A stretch of DNA of 64,000 nt from assembly GCF_014836775.1 (NCBI RefSeq), contig NZ_JACSQD010000001.1:602185-666184 (forward strand). The letters are read 5' to 3'. This document shows, piece by piece, positions 1 through 9,635 of the stretch. The stretch comes from Arthrobacter gallicola (GTDB lineage Bacteria > Actinomycetota > Actinomycetes > Actinomycetales > Micrococcaceae). The translations under genes and the position numbers were made by a program. Every line of letters starts with the position of its first letter. The stretch's first letter is position 1. The notes beneath the pieces were generated by a model. The model ran no database searches, had not been told where the DNA came from, and was given only the letters and a program-made list of their open reading frames with translations.

Positions 1-1930
1 GACCCACGTCGCAGGCGGCCGCAGCCCAGTCTCCGGCCGCAGGCGCCCGTACACCGGGGCGCCACCAAACCAACGCTGCCCCTGTCAGAAGCACGGCAGC
101 GCCGGCAGCCAGCCACCGCCTGCTCCAGCTCCTGTTCCGGTTCCCCCTCCAGCCTCTGCCCGCGGTCCCGCTGCTTCGCCCGCTCGTGCTCCGGTTCCCC
201 CTCCCGTTCCTGCCCGCAGTGCACGGCTCCAGCTCCTGTTCCGGTTCCGCCAAGAGTTCTTCCGCCTTTCTCGTGCCGAGCAGCAGAATGCTGACCACCA
301 GGGCTGCACTGGCCGCTGCCATCAGTGCTGCCCCCGTAGCTCCGGGCAGCCATGGCAGCAGGGCACCGGGGGCTTCGGCAAAGAACCGGGCCACCGCCGC
401 CACCCACCCTGCACCCGCCCCGGCAACCCACAGCGGCAGGAGGGCCAGCGCCGGGAATACAGAGGCAAGGATGACCGCCGCCATGCCCACGATGGTAATC
501 ATGGGGACCGCCGGTGCAGCTGCAATATTGGCAGGCACCGAGTACACCGGCACGTCGGGCTGCAGCAGGATGAGGACAGGCGCGCAGGTAACCTGTGCGG
601 CCAGCGGCACGGCCGTGAGAACCGCCAGCGGCGTGGGCAGCACCCGCTCGAGGGCAGCCGCGAACCTCGGCCCCAGGACGATAAGCCCGGCAGTGGCGCA
701 CACCGAGAGAATAAAGGCGTAGCTGCCGCTGAGCCACGGATCAATGACCAGGAGAACCGTGATGCAGAAGCAGAGCAGCGAGGCCGGCACCTTGCCCCGT
801 CCGGACAGCACGGCAACTGTTCCGAGTGATCCCATAACAGCAGCGCGCAGGACGCTGGGGTCAGGACGCACTACCACCACAAAAGCAGCCAGAACCGTGA
901 GTCCGGCTGCCGCCGCCCAGAGCCTCGGCAGTCTCACCGCCCGGGCGGCCAGGAACACAAAGGCCAGCAGATAACTGCAGTTTGCTCCGGAGACGGCGGT
1001 GAGGTGCGTCAGCCCGGTGGCCTTCATCGCGGCCGCAAGGTCATCGGTTAGTGGTTCCCGGTCCCCCAGCACCATGCCGGGCAGCAGAGCCGCAGCATCG
1101 GTCCGGCCCAGGCCTTCGGACCGTTCCGCGAAGTTTCTCCGAAGATCCGTTGCCGTTCCATAGAGACCTGCCGTCGGGACAACAACCGGCGCCCGGCCGG
1201 CGCGGAGTACCGCAGCTGCCGGATCACCCGCATCGGCTGCCGAAAGCGTGCCTGCGCTGGTGAAGCTGTCACCGAGCCGGATGTCCGCGTAGGCATGGCT
1301 TCCAATCACCAGCACCGGCGTCTGGGCCGTCGACCGGGTGCCGTCCATCGTGAAACTGACCAGGCGTGCTGACACCAGATAACGCGCCTCGCCCCTAAAC
1401 CGATCCGGCGTCCCCGCCCGGGCGTCGCCTGTTGCGCGGAACTCGCCGGAGATAACCCCCTGACCGGCAAGTGCATTGTGGATCGGGCCGCTGGTGCGGT
1501 GCAGGACGGCTGCTCCGGCCGCGGCAGCGACCAGCACCACCACGGCAAGCGGCGCCAGGCACGCCGCCGCACCGCCTCGGACCGCTCCTTCCGCTCCCCC
1601 GCGCCGGGAGAAGACCGCAATGCCCAAAACCATCAGGGCGGCCGTCCCGGCACCTGCCACCGTGAAGGCGGCTGCTGCGGGTAGCCGGATTCCAACGGCG
1701 GCGGCAATCCAGGCCGCGGCCGCTACGGGGACCATCCTGAGCTCATTGAGCGGCGGCGGCGCACCTGTTGAGCCAATGAGCTTGGCTGCTGCTTCCCGGG
1801 CGCGGCCTGCGCCGGACACCGGTAGTCCGGTGCGGCCGCTCCGGGTCCGGTCCGTTTCGGTGACCGCGGGGACCACCGGTGGTGACACGGCGGCCGCTGT
1901 GTAGCGGGCCCAGCTGGTCTGCCGTTTCAC
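1..1930 (-). CDS. comEC: ComEC/Rec2 DNA-uptake channel protein, partial (C-terminus beyond left edge)
   Basis: Membrane channel thought to carry single-stranded DNA across the cytoplasmic membrane during natural transformation. Reading from GTG at 1930, one open frame runs to base 1, giving about 643 residues. It has several hydrophobic segments near the N-terminus, an extracellular-type domain, and the family motif GLTHLTAVSGAN near residue 306 followed by a multi-helix competence domain. The last visible residues, CDVG, match the start of the DVGQGD motif of the C-terminal metallo-beta-lactamase-like domain, so only that domain is missing. A Gly/Arg/Ser/Asn-rich linker at about residues 560-605 is encoded by short direct repeats. 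The start lies 30 bases after the comEA stop, so the two are likely cotranscribed. Family assignment is firm; whether the strain is competent is unknown. Confidence 0.9.
   Translation of the reverse strand, partial: MKRQTSWARYTAAAVSPPVVPAVTETDRTRSGRTGLPVSGAGRAREAAAKLIGSTGAPPPLNELRMVPVAAAAWIAAAVGIRLPAAAAFTVAGAGTAALMVLGIAVFSRRGGAEGAVRGGAAACLAPLAVVVLVAAAAGAAVLHRTSGPIHNALAGQGVISGEFRATGDARAGTPDRFRGEARYLVSARLVSFTMDGTRSTAQTPVLVIGSHAYADIRLGDSFTSAGTLSAADAGDPAAAVLRAGRAPVVVPTAGLYGTATDLRRNFAERSEGLGRTDAAALLPGMVLGDREPLTDDLAAAMKATGLTHLTAVSGANCSYLLAFVFLAARAVRLPRLWAAAAGLTVLAAFVVVVRPDPSVLRAAVMGSLGTVAVLSGRGKVPASLLCFCITVLLVIDPWLSGSYAFILSVCATAGLIVLGPRFAAALERVLPTPLAVLTAVPLAAQVTCAPVLILLQPDVPVYSVPANIAAAPAVPMITIVGMAAVILASVFPALALLPLWVAGAGAGWVAAVARFFAEAPGALLPWLPGATGAALMAAASAALVVSILLLGTRKAEELLAEPEQELEPCTAGRNGRGNRSTSGRSSGTAGRGWRGNRNRSWSRRWLAAGAAVLLTGAALVWWRPGVRAPAAGDWAAAACDVG
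122..248. repeat. Short direct repeats inside the comEC linker
   Basis: A 23-base sequence at 122-144 recurs exactly at 226-248, with a third partial copy at about 188-216. The repeats encode the low-complexity Gly/Asn/Arg/Ser linker between the membrane domain and the C-terminal hydrolase-like domain of ComEC. They probably arose by local slippage or duplication. Confidence 0.7.
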
Positions 1931-1959
1931 CGGGTACGCCGACGGTGCAGATACACGGG

Positions 1960-3000
1960 TTAGACCGTTACCAGAGGCAGGAGGGCTGCAAGCATGGCCT
2001 CCCCGATCCCGGGTACCGCGTCCAGGTCCTCCGGCCGGGTGAACCTGCCATGGTCTGTCCGCCACGCCACGATCCGCGCCGCGAGGACCGGCCCCACCCG
2101 GGGAAGGCTCTGGAGTTCCGCGTCCATAGCCGTGTTGAGGTTGACCGGACCCGCCGCTGCCCCGCCCGCCCCTACCCCGGCTCCGCCAGCTGTGTAGCCT
2201 GACCCCGGACCGGCAATGTTCCCCGGACCAGAGGGTGCACTCGGTCCACTTGGCCCGAACGGCCCTGACGCTTCGGAACCTCCCGCTGGTCCCGCGCCGC
2301 CCACCGCGGGGACCACCACCATGCTCCCGTCGTCCATCGGTGCAGCAAGATTCACCATGGTGAGGTCGGCCTCGGGCAGAGCTCCGCCCGCGGCTGACAC
2401 CGCGTCCGCTACCCTCCCCCCGATTGGGATGCGCACGATCCCCGGCGCGGCTACCGCTCCGGCCACGTGGACCACCACTTCCGGGCCGGTGGCCGCGGCA
2501 TCCGGCCCCGCCGATCCAGACAGCCCCGGCAATCCGCCCGGCCGCTCACCGGATGGTGCTCCACCCGCAGGGTTCGGTGGCTCTTCCGTGGCCGGGCCCG
2601 TTCCGGACCGGTCCAGGGAGGCCGGGTCGAAGGAGGACCCTTCGGCCGCGCTCCGCTCCGCAGACTCACCGTCCGGGTCCAGTTCCACGGCGAGGGTTTC
2701 ATGGGGTTCACGATTCTGAACCAGGGAGATGGTAACGGCTGCAGCCAGCAGCAGGCAGGCAAACAGCACAGCAGCACGCAGCGGGAACCACCATCTCCGG
2801 TTGTTTCGGCGCTCCGCTGGCTCGTTCTCCCCGCCATCCGCGGTGCCGTTCCCGGGGACGATTCCTTCGGCAGCCTGCAGGGTCATCGCCGGCGAGGTCG
2901 GCTCCGGCAGCCCAGCCGCCTGCCGTTCCCTGCGGCGCCGGATCAGAAGGCGTGACGGCAGGGTCTGCGGAGGTTCGGTGTCCCAGCGGTGTGCGGCCAT
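1960..3000 (-). CDS. comEA: ComEA family competence DNA-binding protein
   Basis: Membrane-anchored DNA receptor of the competence machinery, about 346 residues. The N-terminal region is cytoplasmic and Arg-rich and is followed by a single membrane segment near residues 90-112 (AAVLFACLLLAAAVTISLV). Next comes a SLBB-like region (VVVHVAGAVAAPGIVRIP), a Gly/Pro/Ser-rich linker, and a C-terminal double helix-hairpin-helix domain with PVNLNTAMDAELQSLPRVG and AVPGIGEAML. This order is standard for Gram-positive ComEA. ATG at 3000 is chosen; a GTG directly before it (3003) is also possible. The protein is longer than Bacillus ComEA because of the cytoplasmic extension and linker. It probably forms an operon with comEC. 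Confidence 0.92.
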   Translation of the reverse strand: MAAHRWDTEPPQTLPSRLLIRRRRERQAAGLPEPTSPAMTLQAAEGIVPGNGTADGGENEPAERRNNRRWWFPLRAAVLFACLLLAAAVTISLVQNREPHETLAVELDPDGESAERSAAEGSSFDPASLDRSGTGPATEEPPNPAGGAPSGERPGGLPGLSGSAGPDAAATGPEVVVHVAGAVAAPGIVRIPIGGRVADAVSAAGGALPEADLTMVNLAAPMDDGSMVVVPAVGGAGPAGGSEASGPFGPSGPSAPSGPGNIAGPGSGYTAGGAGVGAGGAAAGPVNLNTAMDAELQSLPRVGPVLAARIVAWRTDHGRFTRPEDLDAVPGIGEAMLAALLPLVTV

Positions 3001-3097
3001 CACTGAAACGTAAGCCTGCGCCGCCTGTCCTGCTGGTCAGCACTGGCCGGTGTGGACACGCGCCCGCGGCAAGGCCGCTCTGGGCAGTTGGGGAGGG

Positions 3098-4237
3098 TTA
3101 GTCGATGTCCGATTCCGGGTCCAGGTCCCGGCGCCCCGCGACTCCGGGAACGCCGGGCCGGCCCGAACCGGTACCCGTGGAGCCGGTGGTATCTGTCAAA
3201 GCCGTACCCGGGATCGAGCCGGCTAGCGGAGCTGCCTCCTGCGCCGCCCCACCGGTGTCCGCCTGCGGGTCCCCGGCGAGGCGAGCTTGGCCGGACTCAT
3301 TCAGGTTCGGCATCACAGCCGGAGAAACAGCCACCGCCAGCACACCCAGCCCGGCGTGGGCCGCCAGGACAGCGGGCAGCGGGCACAGCAGGACCGAGGT
3401 GTCAGGCCGTTCACGGATCACCGCCGATGCCAGCCGCTCGGCTTCCGCTTCGTTGCCGAAATGGTGCACTGCCACACGGACCGGTCCGGTTCTGGCATCG
3501 AGCTCTGCGCGGCAGAGCTCCTCCAGGCGTGCCAGAGCTTTCGGCGCGGTACGGACGCGTTCAATCGGAACCACCAGACCGTCCCGGATGGCCAGGATCG
3601 GCTTGACCGCCAGCAGGGTTCCGAACCAGCCCGCGGCTGCTCCGATCCGGCCGCCGCGGCGGAGCTGCTCGAGGCTGGGGACGTAGAAGAGGATGTTCGC
3701 TGCCGCCGCGCAGGACGTGGCGGCGAAAGCTACGTCCCGGGCCTCCGCGCCGTCCGCGGCCGCTGCCGCGGCGGCCTCCACTGCAAACCCCAGCCCCATG
3801 GCAACGGATGCCGTATCTATTACCTGCACGGGGATTTGGGCCGTCCGGGCCGCCAGCCGCGCCGAGTCGACGGTGCCGGATAGTTTGCCCGAGAGGTGGA
3901 CCGAGACCACGGCGGCGTAACCGGCAGCAGCGAGTTCGGCGTACACCGCCTCAAACTGGCCCGGCGCCGGCCGTGAGGTGCGGACGTCCTGCCCCTGGGC
4001 GAGTGCCAGGGCCAGGGCAGCGATCATCTTGTCGGTGCCCTCGCCGTAGATCTGCTCCCCGATCATCACCGGCATGGGAACTATCCGGACCAGGGCCGCC
4101 ATGCGCTCCGATCCGGCCCAGCCGCTGGGCAGCGAACAGGACGAATCCGTGACGACGGCGACGCGCGGCGGCGGCACGTTTCCAGACCCGGTTGCCCGGG
4201 GCTTGAACCACCGTCCGCGCAGCGCCGTCCAGTCCAC
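3098..4237 (-). CDS. DegV family fatty-acid-binding protein
   Basis: DegV proteins bind a single fatty acid; in Firmicutes, FakB members present it to the kinase FakA. The N-terminal motif VVTDSSCSLP, the central VSVHLSGKLSGT and the PSLEQLRRGGRIG and KPILAIRDG segments are characteristic. The 379 residues exceed the usual 280 or so: the last 75 or so residues (Gly/Thr/Pro/Ala-rich, ending DPESDID) are a low-complexity tail with no recognised domain. The gene sits between leuS (12-base gap) and comEA, an order I recall from other Micrococcales. Its start is GTG. The ligand and partner are unknown here. Confidence 0.88.
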   Translation of the reverse strand: MDWTALRGRWFKPRATGSGNVPPPRVAVVTDSSCSLPSGWAGSERMAALVRIVPMPVMIGEQIYGEGTDKMIAALALALAQGQDVRTSRPAPGQFEAVYAELAAAGYAAVVSVHLSGKLSGTVDSARLAARTAQIPVQVIDTASVAMGLGFAVEAAAAAAADGAEARDVAFAATSCAAAANILFYVPSLEQLRRGGRIGAAAGWFGTLLAVKPILAIRDGLVVPIERVRTAPKALARLEELCRAELDARTGPVRVAVHHFGNEAEAERLASAVIRERPDTSVLLCPLPAVLAAHAGLGVLAVAVSPAVMPNLNESGQARLAGDPQADTGGAAQEAAPLAGSIPGTALTDTTGSTGTGSGRPGVPGVAGRRDLDPESDID

Positions 4238-4248
4238 GGAGCGCAGTC

Positions 4249-6747
4249 CTAGGCCGGCACGATGTTAACGAGCTTGGGCGCCTTGACGATTACCGTGCGG
4301 ATGGCGGCGCCGTCGAGGACCTTGATGATCTGCTCCGAGGAGAGCGCCAGTTCGCGCAGCGCGTCTTCGGTGATGTCGGCCGGCACTTCGAGCCGGTCGC
4401 GGACCTTGCCCTTGACCTGGACCACGGCCGTTACCGTGTCCTGCACCAGCAGTTCCGGGTCAACTGCCGGCCAGCCGGCGTTGGCCACGGAGGCAGGGTG
4501 ACCGAGTGCGTTCCAAAGATCCTCGGCCGTGTACGGAGCGAAAAGGCTCAGGATCACGGCTACGGCTTCGGCAGCTTCACGGACGGCCGGGTCGGCTGCG
4601 CCGGCCCCGGAATCGATGGACTTGCGGGTGGCGTTGACCAGTTCCATCAGCCGGGCGATGACGACGTTGAACTTGCCGGCATCCAGCAGATCAGCAGCGT
4701 CCGCCACGGTGCGGTGCGTGACCGAGCGCAGCTTCCTGTCGCCGGTCGCGAAGTCCACACCGGGCTCGCTGGTGATGTCCTGGCCCAGGCGCCAGGCGCG
4801 CGCCAGGAACTTCGCGGAGCCCGACGGCGAAACATCCGCCCAGTCGACGTCGTCCTCCGGCGGGGAGGCGAAGATCATGGTGAGGCGCACGGCGTCGACA
4901 CCGTATTTATCCAGCTGCTGGCCCAGGTCCACACCGTTGCCCAGCGACTTGGACATCGCCTTGCCGCCGTTGAGCACCTGGCCCTGGTTCAGCAGGGCGC
5001 TGAACGGCTCATCGGCCTCGATCAGGCCCATGTCCTTGACCACCTTGGTGAAGAACCGGGAGTAGAGCAGGTGGAGAATGGCGTGTTCGACTCCGCCGAC
5101 GTACTGGCCGACGGGCATCCAGTTCCGCACGGCTTCGGGATCGAAGGGACCTTCGGTGTAGTGCGGGGAAACGAAGCGCATGAAGTACCAGGAGGAGTCC
5201 ACGAACGTGTCCATGGTGTCCGTGTCCCGCTTGGCCGGACCATCGCAGGACGGGCACGGGACGTTGACCCATTCCTGGACCGATGCCAGCGGCGAGGTAC
5301 CCTTCGGGGCCAGTGCCTCACCCTTCAGGTTGTCCGGCAGGGTCACCGGCAGCTGGTCATCAGGGACCGGAACTTCGCCGCACTTTTCGCAGTGGATGAT
5401 CGGGATGGGGGTGCCCCAGAAGCGCTGGCGGGAAAGCAGCCAGTCACGCAGGCGGAAGTTCACGAACTTCTCGCCGGTGCCCTTTTCCTCGAGGATGCGG
5501 ATAGCCGCCGGGATGGCCTCGGACTTGGGCAGTCCGTCCAGGTCCCCGGAGTTCACCAGGGTTCCCTCACCGGTGGTGGCGGTACCGGAGAGCGCGGGAT
5601 CCTCTTCGCCCGTGTCGAGCACGGCACGCACCGGCAGGTTGAAGGCCTTGGCGAAGTCAAGGTCCCTCTGGTCATGTGCCGGCACGGCCATGATGGCGCC
5701 GGTGCCGTAGTCGGCCAGCACGTAGTCCGCGGCCCAGACGGGCAGCTTTTCACCGGTCAGCGGGTTGATTGCGTAGCGGCCGGTGAAGACGCCGGTCTTG
5801 GTGCGGTCCGTGGCCTGGCGTTCGATGTCGGAGAGGGCCTTGACCTGCTCGCGGTATTCCAGCAGGGCTTCACGGTGTTCTTCGGTCACCAGGTCCAGCG
5901 CCAGCGGAGCATCAACCGCGACGACGAAGAAGGTTGCTCCGTACAGGGTGTCCGGGCGGGTGGTGAAGACGGTGACCTGCTCTTCGGGCTTGTTCCCGGC
6001 AGCTTCGATCGCGAAGCGGACGTGGGCGCCTTCGGAGCGGCCGATCCAGTTCTTCTGCATGGCCAGGACCCGCTCCGGCCAGTGGCCCTTGAGCTGTTCC
6101 ATGTCATCGAGGAGCCGGTCGGCGTAGTCGGTGATCTTGAAGTACCACTGGTTCAGTGACTTCTTGGTGACCTGGGTGCCGCAGCGTTCACAGGCACCGT
6201 TGACGACCTGTTCGTTGGCCAGCACCGTCTGGTCCTTGGGGCACCAGTTCACCGGGGAGTTCTTCCGGTAGGCCAGGCCGCGCTCGTAGAACCGGGTGAA
6301 GAGCCACTGCGTCCAGCGGTAGTAGCCGGGATCGGAAGTGTGCAGCCGGCGGGACCAGTCCACGCTGATCGCGTAGCGCTTGAAGGACCCCGCCTGGGTG
6401 TCGATGTTGCGGTAGGTCCATTCACTGGGATGGGCGTTGTGCTTGATGGCCGCGTTTTCAGCGGGCAGGCCGAAGGAGTCCCAGCCAATCGGGTGCAGCA
6501 CGTCGTAGCCGAGCTGCCGCCAGTACCGGGCAACTACGTCGCCCATGGCAAATGCCTCGGCGTGGCCCATGTGCAGGTCGCCAGAGGGGTAGGGGAACAT
6601 GTCCAGGACGTAGCGGCGTTCACGGCTTCCGTCGTCGGCGGGCGTGAAGACACCAAGATCGTCCCAGACGTCCGGCCACTTCTGCTCCATGGCCGCGAAA
6701 CTGTATACGGCCTCTTCCGACTGGTCAGTCTGTGACTGCGTGCTCAC
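4249..6747 (-). CDS. leuS: Leucyl-tRNA synthetase
   Basis: Class I aminoacyl-tRNA synthetase charging tRNA-Leu, 832 residues, normal for bacterial LeuRS. The HIGH-type signature is HMGH at residues 59-62 within [11 protein letters not shown], and the KMSKS-type motif is KAMSKS at residues 596-601. CxxC pairs (CERCGT, CEKCGE, CPSC) lie in the zinc-type and editing regions. The start is GTG at 6747 with a GAGG-containing Shine-Dalgarno region upstream. A leader peptide gene and intrinsic attenuator lie about 90-170 bases upstream (see separate entries), so expression is probably tuned by charged tRNA-Leu. Confidence 0.97.
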   Translation of the reverse strand: MSTQSQTDQSEEAVYSFAAMEQKWPDVWDDLGVFTPADDGSRERRYVLDMFPYPSGDLHMGHAEAFAMGDVVARYWRQLGYDVLHPIGWDSFGLPAENAAIKHNAHPSEWTYRNIDTQAGSFKRYAISVDWSRRLHTSDPGYYRWTQWLFTRFYERGLAYRKNSPVNWCPKDQTVLANEQVVNGACERCGTQVTKKSLNQWYFKITDYADRLLDDMEQLKGHWPERVLAMQKNWIGRSEGAHVRFAIEAAGNKPEEQVTVFTTRPDTLYGATFFVVAVDAPLALDLVTEEHREALLEYREQVKALSDIERQATDRTKTGVFTGRYAINPLTGEKLPVWAADYVLADYGTGAIMAVPAHDQRDLDFAKAFNLPVRAVLDTGEEDPALSGTATTGEGTLVNSGDLDGLPKSEAIPAAIRILEEKGTGEKFVNFRLRDWLLSRQRFWGTPIPIIHCEKCGEVPVPDDQLPVTLPDNLKGEALAPKGTSPLASVQEWVNVPCPSCDGPAKRDTDTMDTFVDSSWYFMRFVSPHYTEGPFDPEAVRNWMPVGQYVGGVEHAILHLLYSRFFTKVVKDMGLIEADEPFSALLNQGQVLNGGKAMSKSLGNGVDLGQQLDKYGVDAVRLTMIFASPPEDDVDWADVSPSGSAKFLARAWRLGQDITSEPGVDFATGDRKLRSVTHRTVADAADLLDAGKFNVVIARLMELVNATRKSIDSGAGAADPAVREAAEAVAVILSLFAPYTAEDLWNALGHPASVANAGWPAVDPELLVQDTVTAVVQVKGKVRDRLEVPADITEDALRELALSSEQIIKVLDGAAIRTVIVKAPKLVNIVPA

Positions 6748-6835
6748 TATGCTTCGCCTCTGTCCTCAATGAATCCTGGTGATCCGCGGTCTCCGGCATG
6801 CCGCCGGTTACGCTTGCGCGCTTAACTCTTCCCAG

Positions 6836-6869
6836 ACACACAAAAGCCCCTCGTCAGATGCAAGGGGCT
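6836..6869 (-). terminator. Attenuator terminator upstream of leuS
   Basis: On the minus strand, AGCCCCT (6869-6863) pairs with AGGGGCT (6851-6845) in a perfect 7-bp GC-rich stem, followed by CTTTTGTGTG down to 6836. It lies between a leucine-rich leader peptide and leuS, so it fits a transcription attenuator rather than the end of a gene. Its loop carries TGCATC (6862-6857), the exact complement of GATGCA (6884-6879) in the loop of the preceding hairpin. Confidence 0.8.
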
Positions 6870-6870
6870 G

Positions 6871-6891
6871 CCGCGTTGTGCATCAACGCGG
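6871..6891 (-). promoter_or_regulatory. Leader hairpin upstream of the leuS attenuator
   Basis: A perfect 7-bp stem (CCGCGTT/AACGCGG) with a 7-base loop starts one base after the leader peptide stop codon. Its loop GATGCA (6884-6879) is complementary to the loop of the following terminator, allowing either a kissing interaction or an alternative helix that would compete with termination. A ribosome stalled on the Leu codons (6909-6898) would cover or melt its 5' arm. Confidence 0.75.
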
Positions 6892-6918
6892 CTATCTAAG
6901 GAGGAGCAAAACGGTCAT
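6892..6918 (-). CDS. Leucine leader peptide MTVLLLLR of the leuS attenuator
   Basis: An eight-codon reading frame, ATG ACC GTT TTG CTC CTC CTT AGA TAG, contains four consecutive leucine codons just before a hairpin and an intrinsic terminator, and lies upstream of leuS. Leu-codon runs in such leaders sense charged tRNA-Leu in attenuation systems of leu and ilv genes. The ATG follows TAAAGT (6930-6925) by six bases, the spacing expected when a -10 element drives a leaderless message; no clear -35 or Shine-Dalgarno was seen. The codon run and the structures are direct observations; the regulatory role is inferred. Confidence 0.8.
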   Translation of the reverse strand: MTVLLLLR

Positions 6919-6998
6919 TTATCCACTTTACAACAGGCAGTGCCCGACGGCGGCAGCGCAAAGGGGTGCGCCGCGTCCTGCCGTTCAGGCCGCAGCGG

Positions 6999-7035
6999 CA
7001 GGGAATGCCGTTTTCGCTGCGAACGGCATTCCCTG
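6999..7035. terminator. Intrinsic terminator downstream of glpK
   Basis: A perfect 14-bp inverted repeat (CAGGGAATGCCGTT / AACGGCATTCCCTG) with a 9-base loop lies about 30 bases after the glpK stop and before the leuS leader. There is no U-tract, as is common in high-GC actinobacteria. It should insulate glpFK from the leuS attenuator unit. Confidence 0.8.
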
Positions 7036-7064
7036 TCCAGCCGGACCTGCCGGCGGGCCCGGTG

Positions 7065-8591
7065 CTAACGCACGTCTTCGTCCACCCAGTCGAATGTGCG
7101 GGTGACCGCCTTGTTCCACAGCCGCATCTGGCGGTCCCGCTCTTCCGGGTCCATCTGCGGGGACCAGCGCTTGCCTTCGTTCCAGTTCCTGGCCAGCTCA
7201 GCGGTATCGTTCCAGAAGCCGACGGCGAGCCCGGCGGCGTAGGCCGCGCCGAGCGCAGTGGTCTCCACAACCTCGGGCCGGACGACGTCGACTCCCAGGA
7301 TGTCGGCCTGGAACTGCATCAGCGCATCGTTGGCGACCATACCGCCGTCGACCCGCAGCTCGGTGAGCGGCACACCGGAGTCGGCGTTGACGGCGTCGAG
7401 CACTTCCCGGGTCTGGAAAGCCGTAGCTTCCAGTGCGGCCCGGGCAATGTGGTTCTTATTCACGAACCGGGTCAGGCCCACAATGACTCCGCGGGCGTCG
7501 GCACGCCAGTGCGGCGCGAAGAGGCCGGAGAACGCCGGGACGATGTAGACCCCGCCGTTATCCTCCACCGCTTCGGCGAGCTGCTCAATTTCCGGGGCGC
7601 TCTTGATGATGCCCAGGTTGTCCCGCAGCCACTGCACCAGTGAACCGGTCACGGCGATCGAGCCCTCGAGGGCGTAGACCTGCGGGGCATCGCCGATCTT
7701 GTAGGCCACGGTGGTGAGCAGGCCGTTCTCCGACATGATCTTCTCTTCGCCGGTGTTGAAGATGAGGAAGTTGCCGGTTCCGTAGGTGTTCTTCGCGTCC
7801 CCCACCCCGAAGGCTGCCTGTCCGAAGGTGGCCGCCTGCTGGTCCCCCAGAATGCCCGCCACCGGAACCTCGCGCAGCAGCTGCGAGCCGTGCACGGTGC
7901 CGTAAACCTCTGAAGAGGACCGGATCTCGGGAAGCATTGTCCGGGGAACCCCGAAGATCTGCAGGATGGTCTCGTCCCACTGCAGCGTATCCAGGTCCAT
8001 GAACATGGTCCGGGAAGCGTTGGTCACGTCGGTGATGTGAGCTCCCCCGTCCACCCCTCCGGTCAGGTTCCACACGACCCAGGAGTCCGTGTTCCCGAAC
8101 ATCAGCTCGCCCTTTTCGGCCTTCTCCCGGGCCCCTTCGACGTTGTCGAGGATCCATTTGATCTTGGTGCCGGAGAAATACGTTGCCAGCGGCAGGCCCA
8201 CCTTCGCCTTAAACCGGTCCGCACCGCCGTCTCGGGCCAGTTCATCCACTATCGACTGGGTGCGGGTATCCTGCCAGACAATCGCGTTGTACACCGGTTT
8301 GCCGGTGACCCGGTCCCAGACCACGGCCGTCTCACGCTGGTTGGTGATGCCGACGGCGGCGATGTCGTGCCGGGTCAGATTCGCCTTGGACAGCGCCGTT
8401 CCGACAACTTCGCGGACATTGGTCCAGATCTCTTCGGGATCGTGTTCCACCCAACCCGCCCGGGGGAAGATCTGCTCATGTTCTTTCTGGCCAACCGAGA
8501 CAATGTTTCCGTTGTGATCGAAGACAATCGCCCGGCTGCTCGTGGTTCCCTGATCGATCGCGATGACGTACTGCTGCTTGCTGTCTGACAC
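7065..8591 (-). CDS. glpK: Glycerol kinase
   Basis: Phosphorylates glycerol to glycerol-3-phosphate in the cytoplasm with ATP. The 508 residues match the FGGY family length. Diagnostic segments are [18 protein letters not shown] near the N-terminus (phosphate 1 loop), [13 protein letters not shown] and NTYGTGNF in the middle, and [17 protein letters not shown] towards the C-terminus. The start is GTG. It lies 45 bases downstream of glpF on the same strand, so uptake and trapping of glycerol are probably one operon. No glycerol-3-phosphate dehydrogenase is present in the window. Confidence 0.97.
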   Translation of the reverse strand: MSDSKQQYVIAIDQGTTSSRAIVFDHNGNIVSVGQKEHEQIFPRAGWVEHDPEEIWTNVREVVGTALSKANLTRHDIAAVGITNQRETAVVWDRVTGKPVYNAIVWQDTRTQSIVDELARDGGADRFKAKVGLPLATYFSGTKIKWILDNVEGAREKAEKGELMFGNTDSWVVWNLTGGVDGGAHITDVTNASRTMFMDLDTLQWDETILQIFGVPRTMLPEIRSSSEVYGTVHGSQLLREVPVAGILGDQQAATFGQAAFGVGDAKNTYGTGNFLIFNTGEEKIMSENGLLTTVAYKIGDAPQVYALEGSIAVTGSLVQWLRDNLGIIKSAPEIEQLAEAVEDNGGVYIVPAFSGLFAPHWRADARGVIVGLTRFVNKNHIARAALEATAFQTREVLDAVNADSGVPLTELRVDGGMVANDALMQFQADILGVDVVRPEVVETTALGAAYAAGLAVGFWNDTAELARNWNEGKRWSPQMDPEERDRQMRLWNKAVTRTFDWVDEDVR

Positions 8592-8636
8592 TTGGTCTCT
8601 CCTTCAAGATGAGTGGATCGTGGGACCCGGGACCGG

Positions 8637-9383
8637 TTAGAGGATTTCCGGCAGTGGAATAATCGAGCCTACCCAGCCGCCCAGCGCTCCGCCGACCAGG
8701 GGCCCGAGGACCGGTACCCAGGCATAGGCCCAATCGCTGTTTCCCTTATTGCGGATCGGCAGCAGCGCGTGGACGATGCGGGGTCCGAGGTCACGCGCCG
8801 GGTTGATGGCGTAGCCCGTCGGACCGCCGAGGGAGGCACCAATGCCGACAACGAGCAGCGCAACTGCCAGCGGCCCCAGTCCGGAGGGGGTGCCGGCGAA
8901 GGCCACGATGACGACCATCAGCATGAAAGTACCGATGACTTCGGTCACAACGTTCCAGCCATAGGAACGGATAGCCGGACCGGTGGAGAACACGCCAAGG
9001 ATATTGGCCGGGTCCGGCTCTTCATCGAATTGCTTCTTGTAGGCCAGCCAAGCGGCGAAGGCGCCAATCATGGCCCCAAGCAGCTGCCCGCCAAAGTACG
9101 TCAGAGTGGACCCGATGGTGACGTCGATGCCGGGCATGAACTCCTCCGCACCGCTGGTAATGATTCCCACCGTAACGGCCGGGTTGATGTGGGCACCGGA
9201 CACAGCTGCCAGGTAGACGCCGGCGAACACGCCGAGCCCCCACCCCCAGTTGACCATCAGGAAGCCGCCGCCATTGCCTTTGGTCTTCGCCAGGGCCACG
9301 TTTGCGACGACGCCGCAGCCCAGGACGATCAGCGCTGCGGTACCCATCATTTCGCTGACGAATATCTCTCCTAGAGTCACCAT
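8637..9383 (-). CDS. glpF: Glycerol uptake facilitator (aquaglyceroporin, MIP family)
   Basis: Six-helix membrane channel for glycerol. Both NPA half-helix motifs are present (GAHINPAVTVG and GYAINPARDLG), and the Asp after the second motif (NPARD) is typical of glycerol facilitators rather than water-only aquaporins. The start is set at ATG 9383 because GGAGGGAG sits just upstream at ideal spacing; the frame is open to 9401 and would add MERRES. About 248 residues. It is the first gene of a likely glpFK operon. The roughly 250 bases between it and the divergent aldo/keto reductase must hold both promoters, but I found no convincing -35/-10 pair or operator there. Confidence 0.93.
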   Translation of the reverse strand: MVTLGEIFVSEMMGTAALIVLGCGVVANVALAKTKGNGGGFLMVNWGWGLGVFAGVYLAAVSGAHINPAVTVGIITSGAEEFMPGIDVTIGSTLTYFGGQLLGAMIGAFAAWLAYKKQFDEEPDPANILGVFSTGPAIRSYGWNVVTEVIGTFMLMVVIVAFAGTPSGLGPLAVALLVVGIGASLGGPTGYAINPARDLGPRIVHALLPIRNKGNSDWAYAWVPVLGPLVGGALGGWVGSIIPLPEIL

Positions 9384-9635
9384 CGACTCCCTCCGTTCCA
9401 TTGTTTGTTGTTGTGATTAGGGGTTCTCATGGTGTGACCGTCATTCTGAGAGCGGGATGTGGCGCAGGCGGGGGGCCTTCCAGCTCGGCGCACTGTAGGC
9501 CCTATGCAATCAAGCTTTTTCCGTCAGCGCCATGAAAACTTTGAAAGTGCAGGTCAGCCGCTCCGATTCGCGGCCGTCGGGAGCCTGCCCGCCCCCGAAT
9601 ACGATACCCGCGCCCGACCTCGGTAGAGTTTGAGC

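Noticed and set aside
4498..6159. 553-codon plus-strand ORF antisense to leuS
   Set aside because: It mirrors the leuS codon frame in high-GC DNA, lacks domain features, and leuS on the other strand is certain.
6748..6930. T-box riboswitch before leuS
   Set aside because: No T-box sequence or specifier stem; the Leu-codon ORF and compact hairpins fit a peptide attenuator better.
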